Assembly: GCF_029338315.1 (NCBI RefSeq) | Contig: NZ_CP119794.1 | Span: forward strand, 868,001-932,000 | Length of the DNA: 64,000 nucleotides | Direction of reading: 5' to 3' | Source: Haloarcula regularis | GTDB taxonomy: Archaea; Halobacteriota; Halobacteria; Halobacteriales; Haloarculaceae | In this document: one piece after another, positions 44,545-53,904 of the stretch | Position numbering within the stretch: the first letter of the stretch is position 1 | Layout: each line of letters opens with the position of its first letter | Notes under the pieces: generated by a model | Seen by the model: only the letters and a program-made list of their open reading frames with translations | Told to the model about the DNA's origin: nothing | Databases searched by the model: none | Position numbers and translations under genes: made by a program

Positions 44545-45033
44545 ATGGCTGGAACTATCGAAGTGCTCGTTCCCGGCGGCCAGGCCAACCCTGGCCCGCC
44601 GCTCGGTCCCGAACTGGGCCCGACCCCCGTGGACGTACAGGCAGTCGTCCAGGAGATCAACGACCAGACCGCAGCGTTCGACGGCACCGAAGTCCCCGTC
44701 ACCGTCGAGTACGACGACGACGGCTCCTTTTCCATCGAGGTCGGCGTCCCGCCGACGGCCGAACTCATCAAGGACGAGGCCGGCTTCGAGACCGGGAGCG
44801 GCGAGCCCCAGAAGAACTTCGTCGCCGACCTCAGTGTCGATCAGGTCATCCAGATCGCCGAGCAGAAACACCCAGACCTGCTGGCTTACGACCTCAAGAA
44901 CGCCGCGAAGGAGGTCGTCGGCACCTGTGCCTCCCTGGGCGTCACCATCGAGGGTAACGACCCCCGGGAGTTCAAGGAACGCATCGACAGCGGCGAGTAC
45001 GACGACGTCTTCGGCGAAGCAGCCGAAGCGTAA
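44545..45033 (+). CDS. rpl11: Large ribosomal subunit protein L11 (uL11)
   Basis: A 162-residue L11 with the glycine/proline-rich start VPGGQANPGPPLGPELGPT and a C-terminal rRNA-binding domain (NFVADLSVDQVIQIAEQKHPDLLAYDLKNAAKEVVGTC). It binds the GTPase-associated centre of 23S rRNA. The archaeal length is normal. It is followed by rpl1-rpl10-rpl12 but separated by 214 bp and a second promoter. Confidence 0.97.
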   Translation: MAGTIEVLVPGGQANPGPPLGPELGPTPVDVQAVVQEINDQTAAFDGTEVPVTVEYDDDGSFSIEVGVPPTAELIKDEAGFETGSGEPQKNFVADLSVDQVIQIAEQKHPDLLAYDLKNAAKEVVGTCASLGVTIEGNDPREFKERIDSGEYDDVFGEAAEA

Positions 45034-45150
45034 CGCCGACCCGACCTCCGGACTGCGATTTTGTTGTTCTCTCGCCCGACCAGTGGTGGGTCCGTCCCCC
45101 TCCCCGCGCCGGTATGTGACGGTCACACACCGTCTGCGGGGCGGTTCGAC

Positions 45151-45160
45151 GCTTTTAAGT
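45151..45160 (+). promoter_or_regulatory. Promoter and leader of the rpl1-rpl10-rpl12 operon
   Basis: GCTTTTAAGT lies 88-97 nt before ATG 45248, predicting a leader of about 65 nt. A Shine-Dalgarno GGAGGTGA (45238-45245) precedes the ATG. The leader holds a small inverted repeat, AGGCAACCGCCT. Archaeal L1 often represses its own mRNA through such a leader; that is an inference here. Confidence 0.5.
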
Positions 45161-45247
45161 GTCACATCGGCCTCCACACGGACGAGACAGGCAACCGCCT
45201 GTTTCACTGACCCGTAGCAGCCGTTTGGCGTACTACGGAGGTGAACA

Positions 45248-45886
45248 ATGGCAGACCAGGAAATAGAGAATGCAGTCTCTCGCGCACTCGAGGACGCACC
45301 TGAGCGGAACTTCCGCGAGACGGTCGACCTCGCAGTCAACCTGCGCGACTTAGATCTCAACGACCCGTCGAACCGCGTCGACGAGTCCGTCGTCCTCCCT
45401 GCCGGCACCGGCCAGGAGACCACCATCGTGGTCTTCGCCGAGGGCGAGACAGCCCTCCGTGCCGAGGAGGTCGCAGACGACGTACTCAGCCAGGACGAAC
45501 TCGAGGAGCTCGGGGGCGACGACGACGCCGCCAAGGAGCTCGCAAACGAGACCGACTTCTTCATCGCAGAGACGAACATGATGCAGGACATCGGTCGCTA
45601 CCTCGGGACCGTCCTCGGTCCGCGCGGCAAGATGCCGGAACCGCTCGACCCCGACGACGACGTCGTCGAGGTCGTCAACCGAATGAAAAACACCGTGCAG
45701 CTGCGCAGCGGTGAACGTCGAACCTTCCACACCCGCGTGGGTGCCGAGGACATGTCCGCCGAGGACATCGCCGACAACATCGACGTCATCCTCCGCCGCC
45801 TGCACGCCGACCTCGAGAAGGGGCCGCTCAACATCGACACCGTCTACGTCAAGACGACGATGGGCCCGGCCGTGGAGGTGGCCTGA
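45248..45886 (+). CDS. rpl1: Large ribosomal subunit protein L1 (uL1)
   Basis: A 212-residue L1, binding the L1 stalk of 23S rRNA near the E site. It shows [25 protein letters not shown], the [18 protein letters not shown] motif and [18 protein letters not shown] at the end. It is the first gene of the stalk operon, with rpl10 starting 1 bp after its stop. The leader suggests feedback control by L1. Confidence 0.97.
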   Translation: MADQEIENAVSRALEDAPERNFRETVDLAVNLRDLDLNDPSNRVDESVVLPAGTGQETTIVVFAEGETALRAEEVADDVLSQDELEELGGDDDAAKELANETDFFIAETNMMQDIGRYLGTVLGPRGKMPEPLDPDDDVVEVVNRMKNTVQLRSGERRTFHTRVGAEDMSAEDIADNIDVILRRLHADLEKGPLNIDTVYVKTTMGPAVEVA

Positions 45887-45887
45887 T

Positions 45888-46934
45888 ATGAGCGCCGAGA
45901 GCGAACGCAAGACAGAGACCATCCCACAGTGGAAACAGGAAGAGGTCGACGCCCTCGTCGAGACCATCGAGTCCTACGAGAGCGTCGGCGTGGTCAACAT
46001 CGCGGGCATCCCGTCCCGCCAGCTCCAGGACATGCGCCGTGACCTGCACGGCACTGCGGAACTGCGCGTCTCCCGGAACACGCTGCTCCGGCGGGCCCTC
46101 GAGGAAGTCGACGAGGGCGTCGAGGACCTCACCCAGTTCGTCGAGGGCCAGGTCGGCCTCATCGGGACGAACGACAACCCGTTCTCGCTGTTCCAGGAAC
46201 TGGAGGCATCGAAGACGCCGGCCCCCATCAGCGCCGGCGAGATCGCCCCGAACGACATCGTGATCCCCGAGGGCGACACCGGCGTCGACCCCGGCCCGTT
46301 CGTCGGCGAACTCCAGAGCGTCGGGGCCGACGCGCGCATCCAGGACGGGTCCATCCAGGTCCTCTCGGACTCGACCGTGCTCGACGCGGGCGAGGAGGTC
46401 TCCCAGGAGCTCTCGAACGTCCTCAGCGAGCTCGGCATCGAACCGAAGGAGGTCGGGCTCGACCTCCGCGGCGTCTTCGCGGACGGCGTGCTGTTCGAAC
46501 CCGAGGAACTCGAGCTGGACATCGACGAGTACGAGGCAGACATCTCGGCCGCGGCCAGTCGGGCCTTCAACCTCTCGGTCAACGCCGAGTTCCCGACGGC
46601 CCAGACGGTCCCGACGATGCTCCAGACGGCCAGCGGCGAGGCCAAGAGCCTCGCGCTCCAGGCCGCCATCGAGGACCCAGAGGTCGTCCCCGACCTCGTG
46701 AGCAAGGCCGACGCGCAGCTGCGCGCGCTCGCTGCCCAGATCGAGGACACGGAGGCGCTGCCCGACGAGCTCCAGGACGTGGAGGTCGCCGCGGCACCCG
46801 AGGAATCGGCTGACAAAGACGACGAGGACACCGCAGACGAGGACGCCGGCGACGACGTCGACGCCGAGGCCGAGGCGGCCGAGGACGACGATGACGACGA
46901 CGACGCTGGCGACGCGCTCGGAGCGATGTTCTAA
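45888..46934 (+). CDS. rpl10: Large ribosomal subunit protein L10 / acidic stalk P0 (uL10)
   Basis: A 348-residue archaeal L10/P0, longer than bacterial L10. Its N-terminal rRNA-binding domain is marked by [21 protein letters not shown] and [14 protein letters not shown], followed by an insertion domain. The C-terminal spine binds L12 dimers and ends in a long Asp/Glu-rich tail with DALGAMF, the conserved factor-binding end. ATG 45888 follows the rpl1 stop closely. It is a base for the GTPase stalk. Confidence 0.97.
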   Translation: MSAESERKTETIPQWKQEEVDALVETIESYESVGVVNIAGIPSRQLQDMRRDLHGTAELRVSRNTLLRRALEEVDEGVEDLTQFVEGQVGLIGTNDNPFSLFQELEASKTPAPISAGEIAPNDIVIPEGDTGVDPGPFVGELQSVGADARIQDGSIQVLSDSTVLDAGEEVSQELSNVLSELGIEPKEVGLDLRGVFADGVLFEPEELELDIDEYEADISAAASRAFNLSVNAEFPTAQTVPTMLQTASGEAKSLALQAAIEDPEVVPDLVSKADAQLRALAAQIEDTEALPDELQDVEVAAAPEESADKDDEDTADEDAGDDVDAEAEAAEDDDDDDDAGDALGAMF

Positions 46935-46960
46935 CCACCCACACACCACATCACAGAACA

Positions 46961-47302
46961 ATGGAATACGTTTACGCTGCACTCATCCTGAACGAATCGG
47001 GCGAAGAGATCAACGAAGACAACCTGACCGGCGTGCTCGAGGCCGCCGGCGTCGACGTCGAGGAGTCCCGCGTCAAGGCGCTCGTCGCCGCGCTGGAGGA
47101 CGTCGACATCGACGAGGCCGTCGAGCAGGCCGCCGCTGCACCCGTCGCCGCGAGCGGCGGGGCCGCAGAGACCGCCGACGAGAGCGCCGACGAGGGCGCC
47201 GACGAGGCCGACGAGGAAGAGGCCGCCGACGAGGCCGACGAGGAAGACGAGGACGAAGACGACGACGCCGGCGGCGAGGGCCTCGGCGAGCTCTTCGGCT
47301 AA
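46961..47302 (+). CDS. rpl12: Large ribosomal subunit protein L12 / P1
   Basis: A 113-residue archaeal P1-type L12. The N-terminal dimerisation helices start [22 protein letters not shown]; an Ala-rich hinge follows, then an extreme Glu/Asp/Ala stretch and the end [10 protein letters not shown], which recruits translation factors. The acid tail is long, as expected in a halophile. It is the last gene of the rpl1-rpl10-rpl12 operon, 26 bp behind rpl10. Confidence 0.96.
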   Translation: MEYVYAALILNESGEEINEDNLTGVLEAAGVDVEESRVKALVAALEDVDIDEAVEQAAAAPVAASGGAAETADESADEGADEADEEEAADEADEEDEDEDDDAGGEGLGELFG

Positions 47303-47469
47303 GCCGTCACCACCAGCGAACGACATTTTCTTCGACGCTGCCCCGCACAGCGATGCGTCGGGCGAGTGTCCGATCGTGGACGTCACAGCGCCACGCGACA
47401 GACAGATGCCGGGACTACCACACCGGCCAGTGCTGAGGTTCAAGTACCGGGACGGGACCAGGGGCGCGT

Positions 47470-48696
47470 ATGCTCCCGGTCAGACTCTCGGGCGACCCCG
47501 TCGCGACGGCGACGCTGCTGGCGGCGGTGGCCGGGGGCGTCTGCCTCGGCACCGTCAGCGGCCTCGTGCCGGGCTTGCACGCGAACACGTTCGCGCTCCT
47601 GCTCGCCGCCACTGCCGGCGCCGTCCCGGGCCCGCGCCGCTACGTCGGGGCGGCGATGCTGGCTGCCGGCGTCGTCCACACCTTCCTGGACGTCGTGCCG
47701 GCGCTGGCACTGGGCGTCCCGGACCCCGCGATGGCCGCCGGCGCACTCCCGGGCCACCGACTCGTCGTCGAGGGCCGGGGCCGCGAAGCGCTGCGCCTCT
47801 CGGCCGTCGGGAGCGCCGGCGCCGTCGTGCTGGCGGCGCCACTCGCACTGCCGGTCACGGCCGCGATGGTCGAACTCTATCCGCTGGTCGAGGCCCACCG
47901 CTCGCTGGTCCTGGGCGGGGTGGCGGCGCTGCTCGTCGCCACCGAGCGCGACGCCAGAGCGAAGGTTGGAGCCTGCTGTTCGCTCGCGGCCAGCGGGGGC
48001 CTGGGGCTGCTCGTCCTCGACGCCGAGGTGACGTCGCTGCTTCCCGTCGCGGACGTCCTCGTGGCGCTGTTCGCGGGGCTGTTCGGCGCGCCCGTGTTGC
48101 TCGCGGCCATCGACGGCGAGGGCGTCCCCGCACAGGCCGACGCGACGGTGACGACCCCCCAGCAGACGGTGGCCGAGCTCGTCGTCGTCGGGACGCTGTG
48201 TGGGGCGGTCGTCGGCTACCTGCCGGGTGTCTCCAGCGCCGTGGCGGCGACCCTGGCGCTCGGGCTGACCGCCGACGGCGGCCCGCGGGCGTTCGTGGTC
48301 ACGACCAGCGGCGTGAACACGGCGACGGCGGTGTTCGCGCTCTTTGCGCTCATCGCGCTCGGCGAACCGCGCACCGGCGTCCTCGTCGCGATGGAACGGG
48401 CCAGTGTCCCGCTCGCGCTCCCCCCGCTGCTGACCGCGGTGGTCCTCGCCACCGTCGCCGGCGCCGTGCTGGTGCCGGTGCTCGGTGACCGGTACCTGCG
48501 GACCGTCGGTCGACTGGACCCCGCACGCCTCTCGCTTTCGGTCCTGGCCGCGCTTGGCGTCCTCTCGTGGGTCTTCGCCGGGGCCGTCGGCGTCGGCGCG
48601 TTCGGCGCGGCGACGCTCGTGGGCCACGTCCCACCGCACTTCGGGACGCGACGGGCGACGCTGATGGGGGTGTTGCTCGTCCCGCTGACCCTATAG
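47470..48696 (+). CDS. TctA-type permease (tripartite tricarboxylate transporter family)
   Basis: A 408-residue membrane protein with about 11 helices and Ala/Gly/Val-rich repeats. The two motifs typical of the TctA superfamily are visible: GTVSGLVPGLHANTFALLLA in the first half and GTLCGAVVGYLPGVSSAVAATL in the second, each a Gly-Pro-Gly loop after a helix. No partner TctB or TctC gene is nearby, so it may work alone; the substrate, possibly an organic acid, is unknown. It overlaps the end of corA by 6 bp. Confidence 0.78.
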   Translation: MLPVRLSGDPVATATLLAAVAGGVCLGTVSGLVPGLHANTFALLLAATAGAVPGPRRYVGAAMLAAGVVHTFLDVVPALALGVPDPAMAAGALPGHRLVVEGRGREALRLSAVGSAGAVVLAAPLALPVTAAMVELYPLVEAHRSLVLGGVAALLVATERDARAKVGACCSLAASGGLGLLVLDAEVTSLLPVADVLVALFAGLFGAPVLLAAIDGEGVPAQADATVTTPQQTVAELVVVGTLCGAVVGYLPGVSSAVAATLALGLTADGGPRAFVVTTSGVNTATAVFALFALIALGEPRTGVLVAMERASVPLALPPLLTAVVLATVAGAVLVPVLGDRYLRTVGRLDPARLSLSVLAALGVLSWVFAGAVGVGAFGAATLVGHVPPHFGTRRATLMGVLLVPLTL

Positions 48697-49668
48697 GTAG
48701 CCCCGTCGGCGGAAGTGCGCGAGCATGACGGCCACGATGAGCGCCATCCCGATCATCGTCGCCGGGTAGCCGTAGGTCCATGCGAGCTCGGGCATGTTGT
48801 AGGGGCTGTCCGCGAAGTTCATCCCGTAGACGCCGGCGACGAACGTCAGCGGGATGAATATCGTCGCGACGACGGTCAGCACCTTCATCACCTCGTTGGT
48901 CGACTGCGAGAGCGTGTTCAGGTAGATGTCGCGGGCGCCCGCCACCAGGTCCCGGTAGGTCTCGGTCAGGTCGACGACCTGGACCAGGTGGTCGTAGACG
49001 TCCCGGAAGTACTTCTCCGTCTCGGGGGCGACCTGGGCCGGGTCGCCGCGGGCGAGGACGCCGACGGCCTCGCGGGCCGGCCAGGCCTGCTTGCGGAAGG
49101 ACAGCAGGTCCCGGCGGACGTCGTTTATCTTCTCGAGGGTCTCGCGGTCCGTGGAGACGGTGACCGCCTCCTCGATCTCCTCGATGTCGGTCTCGATCTC
49201 GTCTAAGAGGTCGAAGTAGCCGTCGACGATGACGTCCAGCACACGGTAGGCGGTGAAGTCGGCGCCGCGGTGGAGCAGGCGCTCGTCGCCCCGCGAGACG
49301 GCGTCGAGGACGCGCTGGACCGGCCGTGCCGCGCCCGGCGAGACGGTGACTACCCAGTCGTCGCCGACGAAGACGCCGACCGGCGTCGTCTGGACCTCCT
49401 TCTCGAAGGTCGTCTCGCCCGGCGAGAGCGTCGCGACTTTCAGCAGGACGAACGTGTAGTCGCTGAACTCCTCGGTCTTGGCCCGGGCGTGGTTCCGGAC
49501 GTCGTCGATGGGCAGCGGGTGGAGGTCGAACGCGTCCCGAATCGCGTCGAGTTCGCTCTCGGTGACCGACGTGGCGTGCACCCAGGTCGTCCCCAGGGCG
49601 CGACGGGCCGCCGAGAGGTCGTCGTAGGCGACCGCCTCCTCGTCGGCGTAGACCACGGCGGAGATCAC
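48691..49668 (-). CDS. corA: CorA-family Mg2+/Co2+ transporter
   Basis: A 325-residue CorA channel. The N-terminal cytosolic alpha/beta domain is followed by a long helix bundle (DLLDEIETDIEEIEEAV, then DVRRDLLSFRKQAWPAREAV) and two C-terminal helices. The pore signature YGMNF is in FVAGVYGMNFADSPYN, and it ends HFRRRGYL. It forms a pentameric divalent-cation channel in the membrane. GTG 49668 overlaps the stop of an upstream small gene (GTGA), so the two are co-translated. Confidence 0.94.
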   Translation of the reverse strand: MISAVVYADEEAVAYDDLSAARRALGTTWVHATSVTESELDAIRDAFDLHPLPIDDVRNHARAKTEEFSDYTFVLLKVATLSPGETTFEKEVQTTPVGVFVGDDWVVTVSPGAARPVQRVLDAVSRGDERLLHRGADFTAYRVLDVIVDGYFDLLDEIETDIEEIEEAVTVSTDRETLEKINDVRRDLLSFRKQAWPAREAVGVLARGDPAQVAPETEKYFRDVYDHLVQVVDLTETYRDLVAGARDIYLNTLSQSTNEVMKVLTVVATIFIPLTFVAGVYGMNFADSPYNMPELAWTYGYPATMIGMALIVAVMLAHFRRRGYL

Positions 49669-49832
49669 GGTTCGGTCCCCCCCTGGGCGCGGCCGACAGT
49701 CAGAAGCGTCAGGCCGAGCATCAGCGCCGTCAGCGAGAACGCCCGGCCCGAGTACGGCACGAGGACGCCGACGGCGTATCCCCCGAGACCGACGGCGGTG
49801 AGCAGTGCCCCAGCGATTGCTGCCGTGTGCAT
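49665..49832 (-). CDS. Small two-helix membrane protein upstream of corA
   Basis: A 55-residue frame starting at ATG 49832: MHTAAIAGALLTAVGLGGYA, then VGVLVPYSGRAFSLTALMLG and ending VGRAQGGTEP. It has two hydrophobic helices with a YSGR turn. Its TGA overlaps the GTG start of corA by 4 bp, an operon-like link that supports it as a real gene. The function is unknown; a partner of CorA is possible. Confidence 0.55.
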   Translation of the reverse strand: MHTAAIAGALLTAVGLGGYAVGVLVPYSGRAFSLTALMLGLTLLTVGRAQGGTEP

Positions 49833-49878
49833 ACCGGCTACTCTCCGGCCGGGCAGAAAACGGTACGCCCCGGTGGCG

Positions 49879-50514
49879 TCAGGAGGTGGGATGCTGGATA
49901 GCGCCCATGAGCGTGTCGACCCGGTCTCGCTCGTCGATGCGCTCGGGGTGGACGGCGATGGCGACGATCACGTCGCCATCGTGTTCGAAACTGGTGACGT
50001 GCAGGCGGACGTCTATCTCCTGGCCCTGGACCTCCGAGGTGCCGGTGAACTCGCTGACAGTGCGGTCCTCGCCGAGTATCTGGACGGTCCGGTTGCCCTC
50101 GCTCGCGACGTCGCTGATGCGCCCGGAGCGCTGGACGAGTCGCTCGGCGAGGCGGCGGTTGGACTGGCTCGCGAGCGGGTTCAGCGACTGACCGGCGACG
50201 GTCGCCCCGGGCGTCGAGAGGACGATGAGCCGGGCCAGCTCAAGCTCACCCAGTGGCCCGAGTTCGACCGAGCGGTTGTACTCGGCGACGTGGTTCGTGA
50301 TTCTGACCGTCCGTTCCTGCCCGACGACGGACACGTTCCGGGTCACGGTCTGTGCCTCGGCGCGGGCCTCGTCGTAGCCGGTCGTCTCGAGCGCCGCGTC
50401 GTCGACCGCCGCGGGCTCGGCCTCGAAGGCGACGGTTTCGCCGGTGATGAGACCAACACAGCCGGAGGAGACGACGAGGAGGGCGACGAGCGCGGTGAGG
50501 AGTTCGGTTCGCAT
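49879..50514 (-). CDS. Secreted lipoprotein (DUF6517-like)
   Basis: A 211-residue exported lipoprotein. A signal peptide MRTELLTALVALLVVSSGCVG has a lipobox ending at Cys19, so it should be lipid-anchored outside. The mature part is beta-rich with AAVDDAALETTGYDEARAE, TRNVSVVGQERTVRITNHVAEY and a C-terminal LMGAIQHPTS. It resembles a haloarchaeal family I know as DUF6517. The role is unknown. Confidence 0.72.
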   Translation of the reverse strand: MRTELLTALVALLVVSSGCVGLITGETVAFEAEPAAVDDAALETTGYDEARAEAQTVTRNVSVVGQERTVRITNHVAEYNRSVELGPLGELELARLIVLSTPGATVAGQSLNPLASQSNRRLAERLVQRSGRISDVASEGNRTVQILGEDRTVSEFTGTSEVQGQEIDVRLHVTSFEHDGDVIVAIAVHPERIDERDRVDTLMGAIQHPTS

Positions 50515-50673
50515 GGTGTGCCTACCAGACGCCCCGTGGTGTAAAAAAAGAACACGTGTCGGACATCGGCCCGGATCGGGCAGAGCCAGTCAGCTAGGGG
50601 ACCCGTCCCAGAGCGGTTGCTGCGCTCGATTGGGGGTGTTGGCGACAGTCACTCGGCTACGAGCTCACTCGGG

Positions 50674-50775
50674 TCAGATGGTCACACCAGTCGAGGACAG
50701 CGAGGCCACGACGAGCAGCAGTCCGAGTGCCAGGAGGATGCGGACCGGCCGCGAGTTTGCGTAGAACAGGTTCAT
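50674..50775 (-). CDS. 33-residue single-helix microprotein
   Basis: A short frame: MNLFYANSRPVRILLALGLL, then LVVASLSSTGVTI. A positively charged head (NSRPVR) precedes one hydrophobic helix, which fits a membrane microprotein. There is no other proof of expression; codon choice is like the neighbours. It lies in a 615-bp gap between two secreted-protein genes. Confidence 0.4.
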   Translation of the reverse strand: MNLFYANSRPVRILLALGLLLVVASLSSTGVTI

Positions 50776-51130
50776 CGTACGTTCCACTGACGTGCAGGGA
50801 AGGTATTGGTATACACCTCCTGTCAGGACCCGAGCCACGGAAGGGCGGTGGTCGGCGTGACGGAAGTCGTTGCTTACAACCCGAGGGCGATGCCGTCGTG
50901 CGCGCTCGGTACCCGGACACCGAGCGCCGCGAGCTCGTCGTGTAATTCGTCGCCCGGCACGGCTTCCTAGCCTCGCAGTCCCGTCTTCGTGCCTGGGTGT
51001 AACCGGCTCGCCACTGACGGGACCAGCACGTTCCGATGACAGAATCGAGAGGACGCCCGGATCCCCCTTGAATCGGAGTCACAGGCGTTACGGGGCCGAG
51101 TACGTCGGTGAAGATCTCGATCGGAAGCTA
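50776..51130. other. Intergenic stretch with a possible degenerate frame
   Basis: 355 bp without a gene I can support. On the plus strand a frame fragment reads GVTEVVAYNP and then, one frame over, EGDAVVRARYPDTERRELVV before a stop at about 50943. This may be the tail of a lost gene or chance. Confidence 0.3.
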
Positions 51131-51634
51131 TCAGAACAGGCTCGCCAGCACGTTGATTACGGCCCATTTCAGTGAGTTGACGACCCCGATGCCGTCAATC
51201 CGGATGTCCCCGTCCATGAGAGCGTTCTGGAACGCGGTCGTGGGGGTGTTCGATTCGAGAATCCTGTCGATGGTCGCCCGGTCAGTCGTCATCTTCAGCG
51301 TCGCGTCGTCACGAGTCCCCTGTTCGAGCTCCTGAATCTGGAGTTGCGCGTTCATTCGGAACGACGCAGTGCCTTGCGTGCCGTCTGCGTCGGTGACAAT
51401 TAGATTCACGCGCTCGTTTTTCAGCTGGTCGGCGGCGATGCCGAGGTCACTCGCGTCGACGTTCTCGTTGTACGTCGAGACGAATCCCCCGAAGCTCCCG
51501 AACATCTCGTCGGCCCACGCCGGCTGGTCGGATTGCGCGAGGGCTGGGGCGACCCCGAACGACGCGACCGAGACCACGACGAACGTCGCAATCAGGAGCC
51601 GGACGGATTGAGAACTACTTGGTAAGCATTTCAT
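51131..51634 (-). CDS. Secreted protein with SCP2-like domain
   Basis: A 167-residue exported protein starting MKCLPSSSQSVRLLIATFVV at ATG 51634, with a signal peptide ending near SFGVAPALAQS. The mature part has a domain similar to sterol-carrier-protein-2: VNLIVTDADGTQGTASFRM, then LKMTTDRATIDRILESN and AFQNALMDGDIRIDGIGVVN, the usual small-ligand-binding SCP2 layout. A lipid or other hydrophobic ligand is possible. A TATA-like sequence TATATAAAT (about 51659-51667) lies 25-33 nt upstream. Confidence 0.68.
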   Translation of the reverse strand: MKCLPSSSQSVRLLIATFVVVSVASFGVAPALAQSDQPAWADEMFGSFGGFVSTYNENVDASDLGIAADQLKNERVNLIVTDADGTQGTASFRMNAQLQIQELEQGTRDDATLKMTTDRATIDRILESNTPTTAFQNALMDGDIRIDGIGVVNSLKWAVINVLASLF

Positions 51635-51800
51635 AACGACCCTAGGTACGCCGATAGAGTATATAAATTCGTGCTGACGCGTGATAGCAGTCGTCGGCAA
51701 CACAGCACAGCGAGCCGGCCCTGGGCGTGTCGGGACGTCGCTCCAACGACCCCAAAAGCACCAGATCCGACGAAAAGACGACGGTAGGGGTGCCGATACC

Positions 51801-53279
51801 TCAGAGCCGGTAGGTGGGACCGTCGTCGGTGTCTTGCACCTCGACGCCGAGTGCCTCGAGTTCGCCGCGCAGGTCGTCGGCCCGCTCGTAGTTTCCGGCC
51901 TCCCGCTCCTGCTCGCGGACCTCGAGAATGAGTTCGACGAGGTCGCCGGCGATGGTCACCTCGCCGTCGTCGCGCTCGCCGAAGGACAGGCCAAGCACGG
52001 TCCCGCCCAGGTCCTCGAAGGCCTCGACGGCTCGCCGCAGGCCGCGGTAGTCGTAGCGGTCGTGGGCGTCGACGTGGGTGTTGACGGCGGCGGTGAGGTC
52101 GAGCAGCGCCGTCGTCGCCTCGCGGGTGTTGAAATCGTCGTTCATCGCCGCCTCGAAGTCCGCGCGGACCTCCTCGACGGCCGACCTGAGCGCCTCGTCC
52201 GCGACCGTCGCGTACGCCTCGACGTCGTCGCAGGCCTCGACGGCGCGTTCGTAACCCCGCTGGAGGCGGTCCCAGCGCTCCTGGGCCTCGGCGATGGTCG
52301 CCTCGCTGTAGACGGCGCTGGAGCTGTAGGCCGTCGAGAGCAGGAACGTCCGGAGGACGTCCGGACCGAACTCCGCGACGGCGTCGCTGACGGTGAAGTA
52401 GTTGCCCAGCGAGGAGGACATCTTCTCGCCTTTCGTCTCCAGCAGACGGACGTGGAGCCAGTACGTCGCGAACTGCTCGCCGGTCGCGGCCTCGCTCTGG
52501 GCAACCTCGTTCTCGTGGTGGGGGAAGACGAGGTCCTGGCCGCCGACGTGGACGTCGATGGACTCGTCTAAGTGGGTCATCGACATCGCGGAGCACTCGA
52601 TGTGCCAGCCCGGCCGTCCCTCGCCCCACGGCGAGTCCCAGGTCTGGGCCGTCTCGCAGGCCTCCGCGGCCGGTGCGGCCTCGGGGTGCTGGTGTTCCTC
52701 GATGTCCGCGGGGGTGACGCCGCCGGCCTTCCAGAGCGCGAAGTCGGCCGGGTGGCGCTTCTCCGACTCGGCGGTCTCGCCCTGTGACTCGATGTCCTCG
52801 ACGGTCTGATTCGACAGTTTGCCGTAGTCCTCGAAGCTGCGAACGTCGAAGTACACCGAGCCGTTGGCCTCGTAGGCGTGGCCCGACTCGACGAGGCGCT
52901 CTACGAGCGAGATGATCTCCGGGACGTGTTCGGAGACCCGGGGGTAGACCTCAGCGCGCTCTAAGTTCAGCGAGCGCATGTCCTCGATGACCTGCTGGAC
53001 GTAGTGACGGGCGACGTCGGCCTCGCTGTCACCGTCCTCGCCGACGCGGGCGACGATCTTCTCGTTGACGTCGGTGAAGTTCTCGACGTGACGGACGTCG
53101 TAGCCCAGGTGTTCGAGCCAGCGACACATCACGTCGACGTGGACCCACCCGCGGGCGTGGCCCAGATGGGGCGGGTCCGACGTCGTCAGCCCGCAGTAGT
53201 ACAGCAGCACCGAGTCGGGGTCGCGCGGCTCGAAGGGCTCTTTCTCGCCGGTCAGCGTGTTCGTCACGCGCAGCGTCAT
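51801..53279 (-). CDS. cysS: Cysteinyl-tRNA synthetase
   Basis: A 492-residue class I aminoacyl-tRNA synthetase that charges tRNA-Cys. The HIGH-type motif is PPHLGHARGWVHVDV after YYCGLTTSD, with the conserved Cys29 as a zinc ligand; KMSKS is seen as EKMSSSLGN. The anticodon-binding region has helices to the end (EREAGNYERADDLRGELEALGVEVQDTDDG). The length is usual. It stands alone with no operon partner. Confidence 0.96.
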   Translation of the reverse strand: MTLRVTNTLTGEKEPFEPRDPDSVLLYYCGLTTSDPPHLGHARGWVHVDVMCRWLEHLGYDVRHVENFTDVNEKIVARVGEDGDSEADVARHYVQQVIEDMRSLNLERAEVYPRVSEHVPEIISLVERLVESGHAYEANGSVYFDVRSFEDYGKLSNQTVEDIESQGETAESEKRHPADFALWKAGGVTPADIEEHQHPEAAPAAEACETAQTWDSPWGEGRPGWHIECSAMSMTHLDESIDVHVGGQDLVFPHHENEVAQSEAATGEQFATYWLHVRLLETKGEKMSSSLGNYFTVSDAVAEFGPDVLRTFLLSTAYSSSAVYSEATIAEAQERWDRLQRGYERAVEACDDVEAYATVADEALRSAVEEVRADFEAAMNDDFNTREATTALLDLTAAVNTHVDAHDRYDYRGLRRAVEAFEDLGGTVLGLSFGERDDGEVTIAGDLVELILEVREQEREAGNYERADDLRGELEALGVEVQDTDDGPTYRL

Positions 53280-53343
53280 TAGCAGGAGGGTCTGTCCGCG
53301 CCCGCTTTAACTCGTCGGATGCCCCGCGCGGTCGCTACGGGCG

Positions 53344-53823
53344 CTACCGGCCGACCGCGGCCTCTACGAGACGGAGCGTGTCCGGCCCGTCGCGACGTTC
53401 GACGACGACAACCAGCGTCTCGCCGCCGACCGCGGCGGCCTCGACGTCGACGTCCGCGGTTCCAGACCGGCCGAGCACGTCGGCCAGCGCCGCCCCGGAG
53501 AGGTCACCGGTGGCGACGACGGCCGTCAGTGACCCGGCGTCGCGCCCGAAGCGCGCGTCACCGACGACCAGCAACGGGTCCGTCGTCTCCGCGTCCACGG
53601 GCCCCAGGCCGGTTTCCATCGACACGCGCGCCTCGCCCGCGGGCGGACTGTACTCCGGCAACTCCTCGGCGAACCGGCGCAACGCCGTCGCGACGGCGTC
53701 TACCTCACCGTCGACGTCGAGCGTCCTGGCGGCGGCGGTGTAGTTGACGACACCCGCCCGGAGCGCATCATAGAGGAAGGGGCGCGCCCGGACGGCGTCG
53801 CGCGTCTCGCTCGCGAGTGACAT
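53344..53823 (-). CDS. DUF7523-like haloarchaeal protein
   Basis: A 159-residue soluble protein starting MSLASETRDAVRARPFLYDALRAGVVNY at ATG 53823. The N-terminal half looks like a helix-turn-helix-like region (AARTLDVDGEVDAVATALRRFAEELPEY). The second half has alternating strands including TTDPLLVVGDARFGRDAG, ETLVVVVERRDGPD and a final VEAAVGR. I associate it with a haloarchaeal family of unknown role; an ACT-like regulatory fold is a possibility. It is divergent from cbiX with 81 bp between starts. Confidence 0.65.
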   Translation of the reverse strand: MSLASETRDAVRARPFLYDALRAGVVNYTAAARTLDVDGEVDAVATALRRFAEELPEYSPPAGEARVSMETGLGPVDAETTDPLLVVGDARFGRDAGSLTAVVATGDLSGAALADVLGRSGTADVDVEAAAVGGETLVVVVERRDGPDTLRLVEAAVGR

Positions 53824-53904
53824 ACCCGACCTGACGCCGGTGGGGACAAACCCGTGCGACTCGCGGGCGAAGCCCCTATGAACGGTTCGTCCTAATCCCG
53901 AGGT

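Noticed and set aside
50727..50945. Plus-strand frame ending RARYPDTERRELVV
   Set aside because: No credible start or family; it overlaps the minus-strand microprotein and looks like a fragment or chance.
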